Of a stretch of 64,000 nt of DNA, positions 1 to 12,116 are shown piece by piece. Made by a program: the position numbers and the translations under genes. Numbering within the stretch: position 1 is the stretch's first letter; every line of letters starts with the position of its first letter. The notes beneath the pieces are model-generated. The model did no database searches, had not been told where the DNA came from, and saw only the letters and a program-made list of their open reading frames with translations. This stretch comes from Entoloma clypeatum (taxonomy: Eukaryota > Basidiomycota > Agaricomycetes > Agaricales > Entolomataceae). The stretch spans positions 3,224,001 through 3,288,000 of the forward strand of contig OY751485.1 in the NCBI GenBank assembly GCA_963565915.1, written 5' to 3'.

Positions 1-1568
1 TGCCAGTTGACACTGACCCCGGTGTCGATGATATCACGGCGATGTTGGTCAGCTCAGTCAGTGCATCGCCCATGCTGATCTCTTCTCCTGCTCTACAGCC
101 TGCTCGCCCTTGCTTCCCCAGAACTGGAGATCCTTGCATATATAGTATCATTTGGCAAGTCTCTACCCTCGCAGCATAGTTGAAGGTCTCCCTAGACGAT
201 TTGTCGATGCAGGCAACACAGATGCGGACGCCTCTCAGTCAGTCGCCATCGCCCACGACTGTCAGATCCTATGTTCATCCACTTTTTGGCAGCTTGAATA
301 TCTTGAAAGCCTATCAAGCGCTCGAGCGCAACTTTCGACAATATCCTTCTCATAAAGAGCGCTTTCCAAACTACTCTTCATCTGTTAAACCTGTCCTTGC
401 AAGAGGCAGCTGTGGTCCGCTAGAGGGCGAACTGCATAGCGCCCAATACTTTCACGGGAGGTTGGTTATGCCTGAGCAGTATGGACTCAGTTGCCTTTGT
501 CTGACGTCCATTGCCATAGAGACGGCCTTGGTGGAATTACGGAACGACATCCTGATCTGAATGTCCCTGTGAATTCTCGCGCAGCACAACATCCCCAGTT
601 ATACCTCACAGAAAGATCTGGTGTTCACATTGCTTTGGACCTCATACGTGATCAACCTGCGAGATCAATAACGTATATTGCGCTCGGACCCCTCACGAGC
701 CTGGCACATATGATACGAGAAGATGGCGATCTGGTGAGGAATAGGATTGGTCGTATCGTGTGCATGGGAGGTGCTTTGGACGTTCCTGGGAACACGAGTC
801 CTGTGGCCGAATGTGAGTTGGGTTGGTTTGAGTTGATTCCAACAAGTGCTCATGTCGCATCCTAAGTCAACTTCTTCGCGGATCCCTATGCCGTCAAACA
901 GCTGTTGCTGGGCTCTAACCAACATGCAGGGTTGCCACTTGACCGATTCACGATGCTACCCTTGGACATCACGACCCTTCATGAAATGCCCTTCCAGCAA
1001 TACAAGGAACAGGTTGATCCGTTATTTGACTCTACCGCGGATCCATCCAAGGCAGTCGGTAAATCACCACTTACACATTTCACAAGTTCTTTCTTGGAGC
1101 GAACACGCGAGGTAATGCGGCAGTTTGGCAAGGACAGTATGGAACTACACGACGTCGTGGCAGTATGGTGTGCAATTGACAATCCTCCTGAGCGTCCTCT
1201 GGCTGATGGTTGGAAGACGAGGATACGGAAGTTCGACATTGAGCGGTAACGCAACCAGTGGATCCGAAGAGTGATATCCTTCTTACACGCTTGACAGGAC
1301 GGGAGAGATAACCCGAGGGATGCTGGTTGTAGACAGGCGTGAGGATGAGTCGGCGTACGCTCCCGGGGCAAATAGGGCCGAGGTTCAGGCTGTGTTGGAA
1401 CGGGGAAATTTTGAGCCTCACGGGCCGTGGGAGTCCACTGCGAACCCCGCACCAGTGGACGTGGGGACGGGACAGGTGGGGACGGGGCAGGGCGTGCAAT
1501 GTGTTATAGAGACGCCAGGCCCGGATAGACTGCTGGAGTTGATGTTCAGACGGGTGTGGGGACTTTGA
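1..1568 (+). CDS. Inosine/uridine-preferring nucleoside hydrolase, 5'-truncated
   Basis: This enzyme family cleaves the N-glycosidic bond of ribonucleosides in nucleoside salvage. The window opens inside the N-terminal calcium site: bases 1-36 read VDTDPGVDDITAML, the hallmark DxDxGxDD motif. Further on are the conserved ITYIALGPLTSLA (about 670-713) and VCMGGALDVPGNTSPVAE (about 757-812) segments, then a C-terminal lobe with DVVAVWCAI (about 1155-1180). Several short introns interrupt it, for example near 94-150, 170-215, 240-298, 465-510 and 812-870. The start codon is left of the window. The stop is at 1566-1568. The reading frames join well and I see no damage. Substrate preference cannot be read from sequence. 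Confidence 0.9.
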
Positions 1569-1665
1569 GTATTATTTTGATGTATTTATGAGAGAATGCA
1601 TCATCTGTTGTGTACTTGACGATGTCGACCGTGTCCCTCGTAAGTCATGCAGCTAGACACCGCCG

Positions 1666-2392
1666 ATGACAAGGGGCCGCAAGAAAGACCTGACCATTCC
1701 CACCACCCGCGCCCTCGCCCAACAACGGGACTATCGTGCTAGGCGCGCACAGTATGTTTCTGATCTCGAGGACCGCTGTCGCAGAGCGGAAGCTGAGAAT
1801 GCTCAGCTTCGCATCGATCTAGCTGCTTCCCGTGCTGCCCAAGCCGCATCTCCCCAGATATTCTCCAACCCTCAGACCGTACGTCCACTTCGATCCTCAA
1901 CCGAGCAACTTCGTTTTCATGTCATCCCCACAGACCCAAGCTTCTTCTGAACTTATACACAACCTCTCTCTCGCTTCAGCATCCCTCGCCCGTTTCCAAC
2001 AGCTGGCATTTCCCGAATCTTATCCCTTCAATTCTACTTCTCCCTCGTCGTCAAGTCAGCATATGTTGTACCATGCAGACAATTTACCAAACCTATTACG
2101 TCCAGCGTCCTTTCCTTCTCCCGCTCCATCCCTTCCCTATACGTTCTCTCCCACACATTCTGGTCCTCCCAGTCATCATCCTCCCCGCAGGAAGCGACTC
2201 TATCGGGAAGATTCCCCAGAGTCGGCACCAAGCCCTTCCCGCAATTCGCCTCAATCCGGTGGCAACAGCAGAAGTCCAAGTCCCGAATCAGAGTGCTGTT
2301 TGGGAATGATGGATTGCCATGGTCTCGTCGAACCGGATAATGGTCGTTCCAATGATCCCGGCGATTGCAGTTCTCACATCCGTGGAGCGTAA
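1666..2392 (+). CDS. bZIP-type transcription factor
   Basis: Probable DNA-binding regulator. Residues about 3-45 hold a basic region (RDYRARRAQYVSDLEDRC) running into a short leucine/coiled-coil stretch (RRAEAENAQLRIDL). Exon 1 is 1666-1878. A 55 nt GT-AG intron at 1879-1933 joins it in phase to an exon ending at 2392, giving about 223 aa. The middle is Ser/Pro-rich, with a Cys-rich end (ECCLGMMDC). The Asn usually invariant in the basic region appears to be replaced, as in some basidiomycete bZIP-like proteins I recall. The 3' end is uncertain: an extra 49 nt intron at 2322-2370 would keep the frame and move the stop to 2460-2462. Target genes are unknown. Confidence 0.75.
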
Positions 2393-2792
2393 CGAGCCCG
2401 TCCACACAACAGAGGCAGTGCGTTCGACGGATCGCAAATCGTGTGCGAAGGCGATACGCTGAGACCTGTCCGTTTTCCCCTTTGGCATCTGCGTCTGTAG
2501 TAGTATCTCTCATAGAACCTGACAGCATCTTGATTTATCGTATATAATATTATGCTGGATTTCCTCACATAGCAAGAGATACAGGACGAAGGGATACAGT
2601 TCGACGACATTATTACGACCACCCTCCATCATCTTGGAGTGATCCAGTACTATGTATGATACATGCCATCGGCGGCCTACGCCGGATATACATTGCAGTT
2701 TGATTTGAATACGGTGGTGATATAGGTGCTCCGATGGTGAGGAAATCGGACTCAGGTAACGGGGCTTCATCTGCGAAATGCGAGGACAAGCA

Positions 2793-4020
2793 CTAGTGTT
2801 GAATCTCATAAGGGTGTTTCACGAGTTCGTCGTACAGTTCAGCAGGAAGATCTCGAACTAAAGTGACCGCAATACCGACAACGGGAAGAGCCTCCAAGTC
2901 CGGAAAGGTACGAAGAAGACGCATTGGGCTGCCCAGCATATCAGTATTGTAGATACCATTTAAGCAGGTCACAAACCTGGAAGATTTCATGACATCATCC
3001 CGAATAAGTAGTAATTGCGCGATAACACAAAGGACGTTCAGATGAACGCCAAAAGCAAGGAGAAAGTCCCACAACTGCAAAACTTGATGAAGTGGGGGTG
3101 TGCATGCGCATAGAGTCAAAACAGCTAGAGGCGAATTTTAAGTAAATGCCATGCGGAAGAAACATACTTCCACCGACATGGAAAGGCGTAGATTTCGGCG
3201 GATAGATTTTTCGACCGTAGATAAGTGTAGAGCTCCGGATCAACGATCTTCAAACATCGGTCGAGGAGCTTCCCCGTCGTAAGTCAAGATGACATGGGAA
3301 CCGAGATGTTATAACTGACTTTCAATCCTCTATGAACACCTTCCAACGTAGGTTGAACGTAAAGCGGACACGATTCTTCGATGAATTTGGAGAAACAATA
3401 GAAAGCTTCGACCTCTGAGGGCATGGTATACAGAAAAGGAGCAGCCAAAACGTTCATCCCTTGAACATATGTAAATCCAAGCTGATGAGTGTCCTGTCGA
3501 TCTGTAGGAGGGGTTGAGGTCCTGCGCCGATTTGCGACAATGATATATACCATGACTTCGCCATACGAAGGCATCCAATAAGCGGACGAGCATGTCTTCG
3601 CGGACACGTTCTTTGAACCCTCGATCTGTGGCTAGGGTTCTATGACCGACGCAGGTAAGCCCTGGCTCTCGGAGAAGAGCATGCGGACAGACCGAAATGT
3701 GTCGTTTCTAATCTTTTCGCGCACTTCGCAGGGACCGCGAGCAACATATTCAATGAACGTGTCTGCTGAGATATCGGTGATGTGCAGAAGAATCTTCCAT
3801 ATTCGAGGTCGCAGAGTTGGATCCTGGTCCGGGCGGGGTTAATTGGTCAAGTACAGCACGCGGGACGACATACGACTGACGATGGGATGCCTTCTACGAG
3901 GATCAAGCGCCGTAGCTTCTTGGTTCCGTCATCTATATCCCCGGACGCTCGAGATTTTGAGGAGACCTTCGTCTGGTTGAGAATCTTGTTGAAGGAATGA
4001 GCAGCTGTTGTCGCAGCCAT
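2793..4020 (-). CDS. BUB2: Mitotic checkpoint GAP Bub2/Cdc16 (TBC domain)
   Basis: Bub2 is the TBC-domain half of the two-part GAP (with Bfa1/Byr4) that holds the mitotic-exit/septation GTPase Tem1/Spg1 inactive at spindle poles. The start codon at 4018-4020 gives MAATTAAHSFNKILNQ, followed by LRRLILVEGIPSSV. Both TBC catalytic fingers are visible: IRNDTFR near 3695-3715 and YVQGMN near 3455-3475. Highly conserved Bub2 segments follow: FLYTMPSEVEAFYCF, PLYVQPTLEGVHRGLK, VLQLWDFLLAFGVHLN, and a C-terminal AVTLVRDLPAELYDELVKHP. It is broken by several short introns. The start lies only 64 bp from the divergent adaptin start. The family assignment is strong and the copy looks intact. Confidence 0.92.
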
Positions 4021-4084
4021 GATGTATGCACGGCTTGGTCTCGTGGTCAAACTCGATCATTGACTATTACCCCTCGAACCACTC

Positions 4085-7017
4085 ATGGATGTTCCGTTTA
4101 TCTCATCAGGCGCGACGAACAGGGCGCACTACTCTCTTGTCCGACAAGTAGAATCTGCCTCTTCTATTCAATCCGCAAACCAGCATCTTTCAGCCGAAGT
4201 CAAGTCAATCCGCCGCCAACTCTCCCAACCAAAACTTCCTCTTGTTCGTAGACTTCGTGCAATCTGTCGTATTGCAAGAGTTGAATGGCATCTAGGAAAG
4301 TTGTAGAGAATGCCTAATCATCCTCTTGTACTGTCATATAGCAATCACTCATGGAGTCCTTCCTCACAATGCATTCGACTTTGCACTGTCCCACGCAATC
4401 AGTCTAGCTGAGGCCGGACGAACCATCTCCCAAAAGAGAATAGGTATGTAGCTGAACTCTGACCGTTGGAAAGTTTTCATTGACCTCTCCAGGTTATCTT
4501 TATTGCGTGGAAGTTATGCCCACACATCACGAACTGCAGTTGATGTTGGTGAATACATTGCGAAAGGTATACCGGGAATTTCCTCAGGTAGTCCTCTCTA
4601 ATTTATAACGTAGGATTTGGAGCACGAGAATGTTGCACGCATTTGTCTCGCTCTCGAGGTTATAATCGCCTCTCCGACCGAAGACATTATTCCAGCCATC
4701 CAGCATAGACTCCATGATATTTTGTCACACACCTCGTCAGTATGTAACTTGGGACCTCGTCGTCCCCTCGTCGCTGATCCTCAATCAACGGGACATCATA
4801 TAGACCGCACGTTCGTCGCCGCGCCTTGGCGGCTTTTCATGTCCTTTCTCGCCATTACCAGGAGCTGTCTACGCAGTTCACCCGAAACGTAACTAAGCTG
4901 TTGGACGACCCTGATACTTCAGTCATTCAAGCTGCGTTGATTGCATCCATCCATCTGCCCAAGGTCAAAAAAAAACAGTTGTTTCCTCTTCACCCTTTAC
5001 CTAATTTTTGACGCGATAGTTCGAGAGAAACCTAAAGACCGTGCTCAACAACCTTCTCAAAGCCAAAGTAGCAGATGAGCTAGAACATGGACTTCTTTTG
5101 ACAATTATTCACAATCTTTTTCATGCCGGGTAGGGCTCCCTACTGGTCAGCATCCCAATGCTTGATTGACGCCACACTAGCCTTACGGATGAGAACGTTC
5201 CCGCCGTTTTGACCCTCATCCATTCATCATCAAAGTCTAAGGATTATCGTCAGTGACCCGTCTTTGCGTTGTGTTCCAACGTATTCATTTCCAAGCATAG
5301 CGATGTTACAAGGAGCTTTTCTGTTATTGTCCAAAGTCACCACGACTATTTTGCTATCGTCCATGCCGTCATCTGGCAGCTCCCCTGTTAGTGACATTCG
5401 GTCGTTTTTGGTCTCTTTAGATCCAAACCACATATATCTGTTTCTCTCATGTCTTGGGTGCTTGGACCCCTCAATTTGGGCCGGCACCTCTCCTGACAGC
5501 CCAGCTGTTTTAGAAAGTTGGGAGGTCGAACACATCATGCGATTGTTGGAGTCAACTGACAGCCTGATTCGCCGAAAGGTGATCCAATTCTTGGAAGTCT
5601 GCCGACTCTTCTTATTGAATATACCTGCAGACTCTTCGAATTCTGAACCGGGTTGATGCCGGCATTGTGGCTTCGTACAAAATACGAGCCATTGCAGCCA
5701 TCCCGCATGGCCTGTCCATCGCAGACAGCAACGAATGTGCATACCGCCTTCTGGAAGTCGTGGATATACAATCAAGCGAAGATGGCGAGCTCTACGCGCG
5801 TGAGGCAAAGGAAGCACTTGCTCAATTGGAGGCTGCACGAGGGTCAACTCTCCCTGTTTTGGAAGCGGCTGTCGAAATGATCTTAATGCGCGTGCGCCAT
5901 GGTATGTAAGCAGTGCTCTTCTAACTGATTGCCCACATTCAGAGGGACTTGTAAGCGGATTCTTCGTTTCGTATCGCTTGTGCAGCAACGCTCGTTACGG
6001 TTACCATAGAATCTGGGTCGCAACTGCCTCAAAGTATCGTCGTGATTGCTGCAGCGTTATCCACCGAGCTCTGCGGTCAGTTGGCGATATCGCCTCGCGA
6101 TATACTGAAGGGATTCGCGGCGATATTGCCATTGTGTGTCGGTAAGTTTCTGTTCCTCGTTCAAGTCAGTAAAAACTTTGATGGTTTGTCAGCGTCAATA
6201 CAAGATGCATGTCTATTAGCTATGTTGCGGGTTGCCGCCGAGTGCAATGAATTGTCACCAGAAATTGTCGATGCTGTCATGGAACTGGGGAAGCAATCCG
6301 GCCGTCACATCCGTCGAGTCAGTAGGTTTTCAGGTTTCTTGACGACGTTTTGTGACATGCCTTTAAGCGCTGCGAACAATTCGTTGAGCTGATGCATCAG
6401 AAGTCAGTCCTTATTGGCATAATCGCCAACGCGCGATCTTCTTCGGTAAGTTGTTGACATTGGGATTGAGAATTGTGGCATCCACTCATGTAACCCCAAG
6501 ATTCCGGATTTCTTGATAGCGCTGCAGGATCACGTAGGTGAGGGAACGACAGCTACGCCCGCCGCCACAAGATCTTCTTCTTCTCAGAGCTTGGTCGGTT
6601 CTAGCCAATTGCGTTACAAAGCGTATGACACTCCTTCACCGGCACCCAAATTGCGATTGCGTCGCAGGACGAGTTCACGATCGAAGCAAGCAAGCAGTAT
6701 GGGATCATTTGATCCACTGTCTCGGACTTTGACCCCTGGGCAGCTGTCCATAGTGGCAGCTGGTGGTCAGGGGTTAGAAGCCATGGTCAGTTTAATCGAT
6801 CAGGATGAGATCAGACATCTAATGCGATCATAGGAGTCATCGAAGCTTAACCTGGTACGGATTGAAATGTATCTGCGCTTTCCGAAAACAGTGATGTCGT
6901 GTGTAACAGGAAGAACGCATGGATTTGATATCGTTGGATCAGACAGAGTTTGAAGTGACATGGGAGTCGAACGGGGACAGCGAAGTGGGTGCGAGGGCCG
7001 CAGGAGATGGAGTGTAG
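4085..7017 (+). CDS. Adaptin large subunit, AP-4 epsilon-like
   Basis: A large adaptin forms the trunk of a clathrin-type adaptor complex that sorts membrane cargo. The protein begins MDVPFISSGATNRAHYSLVR and runs through alpha-solenoid Arm/HEAT repeats. Adaptin signatures include LPHNAFDFALSHAISLAEAG-like sequence near 4360-4420, GYLYCVEVMPTHHELQLML, a segment starting LEHENVARICLALEVI, and DPDTSVIQAALIASIHLPK. Later comes SLIRRKTLRILNRVD-like sequence near 5560-5660. The gene has about ten short introns. The C-terminus is a Ser/Arg-rich tail ending EVGARAAGDGV, with no recognisable appendage (ear) domain, so it is shorter than animal epsilon. Gamma- or other adaptin identity is possible. 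Epsilon fits best from memory of annotated Agaricomycete homologues. Confidence 0.82.
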
Positions 7018-7429
7018 AGTTGACGATCCTGCGTTGCGAGGTATTTTTGTCGTGTTGTCACGACGTGATGAGGGAAGAATGACTAGTGACTATAGGTGAC
7101 AACGGTCCGAAGAGCGATAACATCGTGGGAACTTGTCCCCATAAATAAAAAAAAGTATTTTATACTTAAGTCTGTCAGTGTTTTGTACCCCTTCCAACAA
7201 TCTATGGTTGTCCGTCCTCTCTGGTAAGCCTCCTCCTCATCCCCCTTCTCCTTCTCATGCCTTCCTTCAGCTGCCACAACATATCCACGATCACCATTCT
7301 CTTCCGACCCTCTCCACTCCTTCTCGTCGATACCGACCGTCCTCCTTAGGGCCTCCGTGTTCCCATCTCCTCTCAATGGGATAAGTCGTAACAATAGGCC
7401 CCCGCAATTAAAAAAAATTTCACCGCACA
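7018..7429. other. Intergenic, promoter of the 7430 gene
   Basis: This 412 bp gap lies between the adaptin stop and the next start. It has an AT-rich block with a run of A at about 7145-7156. From about 7180 it has long pyrimidine-rich tracts (CT-rich on the + strand), common in fungal promoters just upstream of the transcription start. An A-run (aaaaaaat) sits about 20 bp before the ATG. I find no convincing reading frame. Confidence 0.5.
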
Positions 7430-9097
7430 ATGATCAACGCACTCAAGCACCCATCCTTCTTCCGCCCCACAAGCCGACCCGCCTCGCCAGTCACCCAGCC
7501 TTCGAGCGCATCCTCATCCCGCCCAACTTCTAGCAACGGCCTCGACCGTACATCTCGCTCACTCCATATAATATCCCTCAGCAATTTCCGCCGCTCTTCG
7601 TCGGGCCCTCTCAATCCCGCCCCGTCCACGCTCGTTCAAGATGGGTCTTACCTCGAAGTGCTCAGCTTAAAGCTTAGCGAAGCTGTCTCCAAGGCGCTCG
7701 CTCAGCCTACAGGTCCTGTTACCGCGCAAGAACATGTGGCTGGAAAACGGCCCATACCACAAGGTCGGGGCCGCGCACTTGGTGCACTCATCGCTTCGTT
7801 CGTTCTTTGGTTTCCCCCCATCTAAATCAAAGCTCATCAGGTCTTGTCTTACAGAGAGTTCAAGGCCACGCAAGGCAGTCCGCACTTACACAGAGCAATC
7901 CTTCGCTCCTTGCAACGTCCCCTATCTGTCTTGCTCACTAATCTGTCTGCGAATCTACTTCCCCTTATCTCCTCTCCAGCATTCCATTCCGCTCCGGTGC
8001 CTACAGTACAAAATCCGAATCCGAATCCTACCCAAGTCCATGCATTGGCGATTGCCAGTTTCGTTGAGGAGCTGCTTGAAACCTTTGATACTTTCGATCT
8101 CGGAACAGATGTCGACGTCCGCGGCGACAGTCTCAAGGCCATACGGGATGGACTCGTGTCTCTTATCAACAGGGTCGTCAACCCCTTGGTTGCTGCTATC
8201 CATAAAGAATTAGTACCTATTCTCGAGGCCCTTGACGCTCCCAATGTAAAGCCCATCAATGGTGTCAAAGCAAGTCCCTTCCATCCATCCATCGTTGCCT
8301 TGCAGGCAACCATGCCCGTTTATGCCAGAGCTTTGGCTCGTTATACTACTTCGCCTGCTTCCCAGGCCACTTTGGCCACTTTCCTCATCTCTGTCGTGTG
8401 GCGAGGTTTAGTTGCCTTGGCCCATCGCCCTTATTCGCCTCCTTCTCCTCCGGCATCGCCGGGGCTGACACCACTCTCGACCAACAAGAGTCGCAGCACA
8501 ATGACCCCGCCTTTGACACCTCCGGCAGGTAGATTCACGATTAAACTTCCACCCTCACGACCGCCATCCCCTCCTTTTCAAGTTACGGCTGCTTCGACCA
8601 CAGCTGACGCCAAGGCCCTTCTTGATTTGCTCAACCTTCTCCCTCGCCCCTCGGGAGACAAAGAACCTACTAGACTTGCCGCAGAAGCGGTTGACGACGC
8701 CTTTGAAGGTCTTAAAGCACTGCCCCCCCTCCTTGACGCTGTCCACTCCGTCCCGCCGATCAAATTCGGGGACTCTCAGCATCATGTGAAGGAGCTGGCA
8801 TGCGAATTAGAACACCTTGCCACCAAGGTTCCTGTTCTCATTGCCCTGCCTGTCCTTCTGCAGACTCCGGTTTTCAAGCGATCACCTTCTGTCTCTGTCA
8901 GTGGTTTGATTGGGCTATCCGAAACCGAGTATCGGAACCAATGTATGTCTGGCTTTGGCCGAGCGGAAGAATGTGCGACGACGGTCGCTTCACGAGTGCT
9001 ATTTTCCTTGCGCTCCAATGCAGATATACACCCCGTTGTGTCCAAGTGGTTGGAAATGGAGATTGCAGAAGCTCTGGAGACTTCCTCACCATTCTAG
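7430..9097 (+). CDS. Uncharacterised fungal protein, about 536 aa
   Basis: I do not recognise a domain. Exon 1 (7430-7797) begins MINALKHPSFFRPTSRPASP and is Ser/Pro-rich for about 70 residues. A 57 nt intron at 7798-7854 joins it in frame to one long exon ending at 9097 (368 + 1243 nt = 537 codons). The second exon is predicted mainly helical with hydrophobic stretches (LSVLLTNLSANLLPLI, FLISVVWRGLVALAH, VPVLIALPVLLQ). A Pro/Ser/Thr-rich linker of about 60 residues (PPSPPASPGLTPL, PPSRPPSPPF) splits the helical part in two. Codon use and frame length over 1.2 kb strongly support a real gene. No signal peptide or clear membrane helix is evident. Confidence 0.75.
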
Positions 9098-9325
9098 TCA
9101 TGTCGACTTTTCCTCATCGATTTCCCCCCTCCCCCCCACATCCCATAGACTGTGTGCCTCGTTCGCGTTATCTAGACGTCTTTGTGTTCATCTAGCCTCA
9201 TGTTTTTTTTCTTTGGTAAACCCGATAATCATACTTAGAAGTACTGCATACTGTCCGAGGTGGTTCAATAAAATCGTTTTCCACAACTTTCTATACGTGG
9301 TCCAGTCCTCCTCTATCACCAAGAT

Positions 9326-10774
9326 TTATCTGACATGGGGCGATGAGAAGAGAGAACGAGGAAAAGCCAAAGGCGAACCTAATGCTCGTTTCTCTTGCCT
9401 CACTTGATCCATCAACCGAAGAGAATGCTTGTCCAACATGTCAACATATATTTTCAACGAGGTTTTTTCCCAGTCTGGTACCATCTCATATTTAGCAGCA
9501 GAAAAAGAAAGACCAGGAAAATGAGAATTACCAGAATGATGTTCCGTAGTTTCACCATCTTGGCCCCTGGCAGCATCCAACTCTTGCAATAATTGGGTAA
9601 CAGTTGGCACACGTTCTGGATCAAATTCTTCGATGCGTTCTGGGTCGACGGGGACACATACTCTCCCGGTCTTGGGATGGACACAGAAGGGCGCCTTCAA
9701 CAGATGGTTTCGATGTTTGGACACCTCGGCATCTAGGCGAGGATAAGTGTGGTACAAGATGATGTCTTGGATCGCTGTCTCGAGTGGCCTCTAGGAGAAC
9801 GGTGGGAATAAACAAGAGAGAAAAGACAAGCTCGTTGAACATACACGGTGTGGAGATGCTTCATCTAGTTTCTTGATAATATCCGCCCATTTATCTTTCG
9901 AGGAGCGGGACGGATCTTTGGACCAGCTTTTCCGAAGTTCGCTCACATGAGGCTCGGGAATGAACTCGAGAAGGGTCTCATAACCGTCTTGAGAAGCAAA
10001 CAGGTCCTGATCTGCAAGTATCAAGTCGTTGAATAGCGGGCGCAGGCAATCAAGAGCCGCTCTTCAAAAGAAATGGCATGAGAACCAGAGACACTTTGAA
10101 AGGATGACCAGACGCACTCCAGGGAAGCCGGAAGTGAACGCGAATTGACACGCACGTTCAGCTTTTTGCTCGACTCCTTTCCGCCGTGTATCACAGTCAT
10201 CCACCCGACGATCGCCTTGCGCTGATCATCTGTCAACGCCATCGCCTCCTTGTCCGATATCCACAGATGGATACCACGCCGGCCAGAATACACCCAGAGG
10301 AGATTCTCAAATCCGAATTGGGTTTTTATCGCAGTGTGGAGAACCTGGACAGCGGCAGATATGAACGCCCAACACCGTTTACAGATGTCAGCGCCAGAAC
10401 AACATGTTCGTATGGGATCATAGTCCGTCATATCGATGTCGAATACGAGTTCACGTTGTATGGGATTGAAGGCGCCAGGACGGACCGTCTTCTTATCCCT
10501 CGGCTTCCATGATTTTAGCTCACAAAAAGGACGAACGGGAGGCGCATACTCGAGCGGAATAGACTGGGCCGATTTCGAAACGAGTGGGGTTGAGTTGGCA
10601 AACCTGTTTCTTGAGTTCGTCGACATTGTTGAAAGAATTGTAGCGAAGGTAAATATCTCCCGGCAGGGTGAAAGCAAATTCACGATGAGTGAAGAGACGC
10701 GTTGGGGCGTGCTCATGATTGAGCCAATTGAAGACAGATTTGAAGGGATATAGGCGACGATAGAAAGTGAGCAT
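9326..10774 (-). CDS. PRI1: DNA primase small (catalytic) subunit
   Basis: This subunit makes the RNA primers for replication as part of polymerase alpha-primase. The start ATG is at 10772-10774 (MLTFYRRLYPFKSVFNWLN). Family hallmarks follow: the FTHREFAFTLPGDIYLRY segment, the catalytic acid motif ELVFDIDMTDYDPIRTCC with zinc-site cysteines (CCSGADICKRCW) just after it, and the nucleotide-binding VYSGRRGIHLWISDKEA. The C-terminal part carries LKAPFCVHPKTGRVCVPVDP, typical of eukaryotic primase p48. The stop lies at 9326-9328. A few short introns are present. Length (about 430 aa) fits the family. A CACGTG box is at 10872-10877, about 100 bp upstream of the start. Confidence 0.95.
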
Positions 10775-10871
10775 CACCTCTTATAAATTTTGAAATAATC
10801 AGTTTGAGCTCTAGAAACAACGAATCGACAGACCCGCAGATGTATCCACTGGTGTCATCGAGAAAGTGTCA

Positions 10872-10877
10872 CACGTG
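10872..10877. promoter_or_regulatory. CACGTG box upstream of primase gene
   Basis: Palindromic CACGTG about 98 bp upstream of the primase ATG, in the short gap before the next gene. CACGTG is the classic fungal bHLH (Cbf1-type) site. Function here is inferred only. Confidence 0.35.
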
Positions 10878-10947
10878 CAAAATAACAAAAAGTTCATACA
10901 TAGCAGATACAATCAAGCACAAGAATCAAAAAACAATCATCGTCACT

Positions 10948-12024
10948 TTACGACGAACCAACCAACGGGGCTCTTTCCTCATCAGATAAAACAATCCTAC
11001 CGCCACGAGTCTTCACGAAAAGTCCATATGCACCTCTGACCACCCAGAAGAGGGCCAGGATAGCAAAGACCAAGGAGGTCCATTGGACGAATCCGGATCC
11101 ACTCTTCTGATGTGCCCAGATGGCCCAGAGGGACCAAGCAATTGCGATGGCAGCAGGAAGGTCACCTTCGGGTGTGGAGAAGGCATACGCAGCAGCCGTT
11201 CCTTCGAGGAAGAACCTGGTCGAAATGAACACAAAGCGCCGCTGCATCTGTGGAAGAGGAGGACGTACAATGCAAGGAAGACAAACACTTTGGTCCAGAC
11301 ACCAGCATGATGGCGGCTAGCATCGACGCCCAAGGCTTCGAATGCCGTATAGACAACCAGGAAGGTGGTCCACCCGTGGTAAAGAGAGAAGGGTAGATGG
11401 ATGAAGAGCTCATCCGCATAGTTTTGGGACGAGTGAAACTTTTTCACAATATAATAGATGTGCTGGAAAAGGGTGCTGAAGTTCACGTCTTGAGGGCGCG
11501 AAGAAATGTTAGAGGCTTACGGTTACGGTTGAGCTCACGAGAAGCGCCAGGATGAACGCTGGAGTGGTCTCATGAGTAGCGACGCAGGAATGAAGCGAAA
11601 GTGCATACCAACAACAAGATGCTGCTTGGCCCACATTTGGATATAGACGGCATTGAGAATACCAAGAAGGGGGAAGCGCCATGACACGCCATCAACGATT
11701 ACACGCTTGCCAGGCGGGAAGAACTGGTAAATGATGGTTCCAAGAAGGAGGAGATGGATCAAAGACCTGCATCGTTGGGTTCAGTTGTGTGGAAATGACT
11801 TGACGAGAATACTGACCAGACTAGGAATGCCCAGGGTGCAGGTGTCAAATAGGTCTCTTTTCCAGTGTAATATATGCTGGATGGCGATGCGACGGTGTAG
11901 ACATTTGTACCGAGGAACAAAAAGTAAGTGACGACGTTGATGATCTAGCAACGAATGAGACGGGAAGAACGATGAGGAGGTCATTCACTTTGAGGAGAAT
12001 TCCGTCTTGCCAACAGTCTGCCAT
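10948..12024 (-). CDS. Eight-helix integral membrane protein, TspO-like
   Basis: Uncharacterised polytopic membrane protein. The start ATG at 12022-12024 gives [12 protein letters not shown]. An intron joins this to [18 protein letters not shown] (helix 1), and [18 protein letters not shown] (helix 2) begins the next part. The rest is [83 protein letters not shown] and [20 protein letters not shown]. The tail is short and cytosolic-like ([14 protein letters not shown]). The Trp-rich helices and the WAFLVWSLI / GWTTFLVVY pattern resemble tryptophan-rich sensory (TspO/MBR-related) proteins, but it is longer than a five-helix TspO. No enzyme motif is visible. At least four introns with clear GT-AG ends. 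Confidence 0.75.
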
Positions 12025-12116
12025 TGTGGTCGATGGGAAACAGGAGGTTTGGGGGCCGCGGTCACTAAGTAAATACAGTTACGTCATCATCCGCACCACA
12101 CAGTGTCATAACTGCG

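Noticed and set aside
5230..5988. 252-codon open frame on the minus strand
   Set aside because: It is antisense to well-conserved adaptin exons and its protein has no family resemblance; long antisense frames are frequent in GC-balanced fungal exons.
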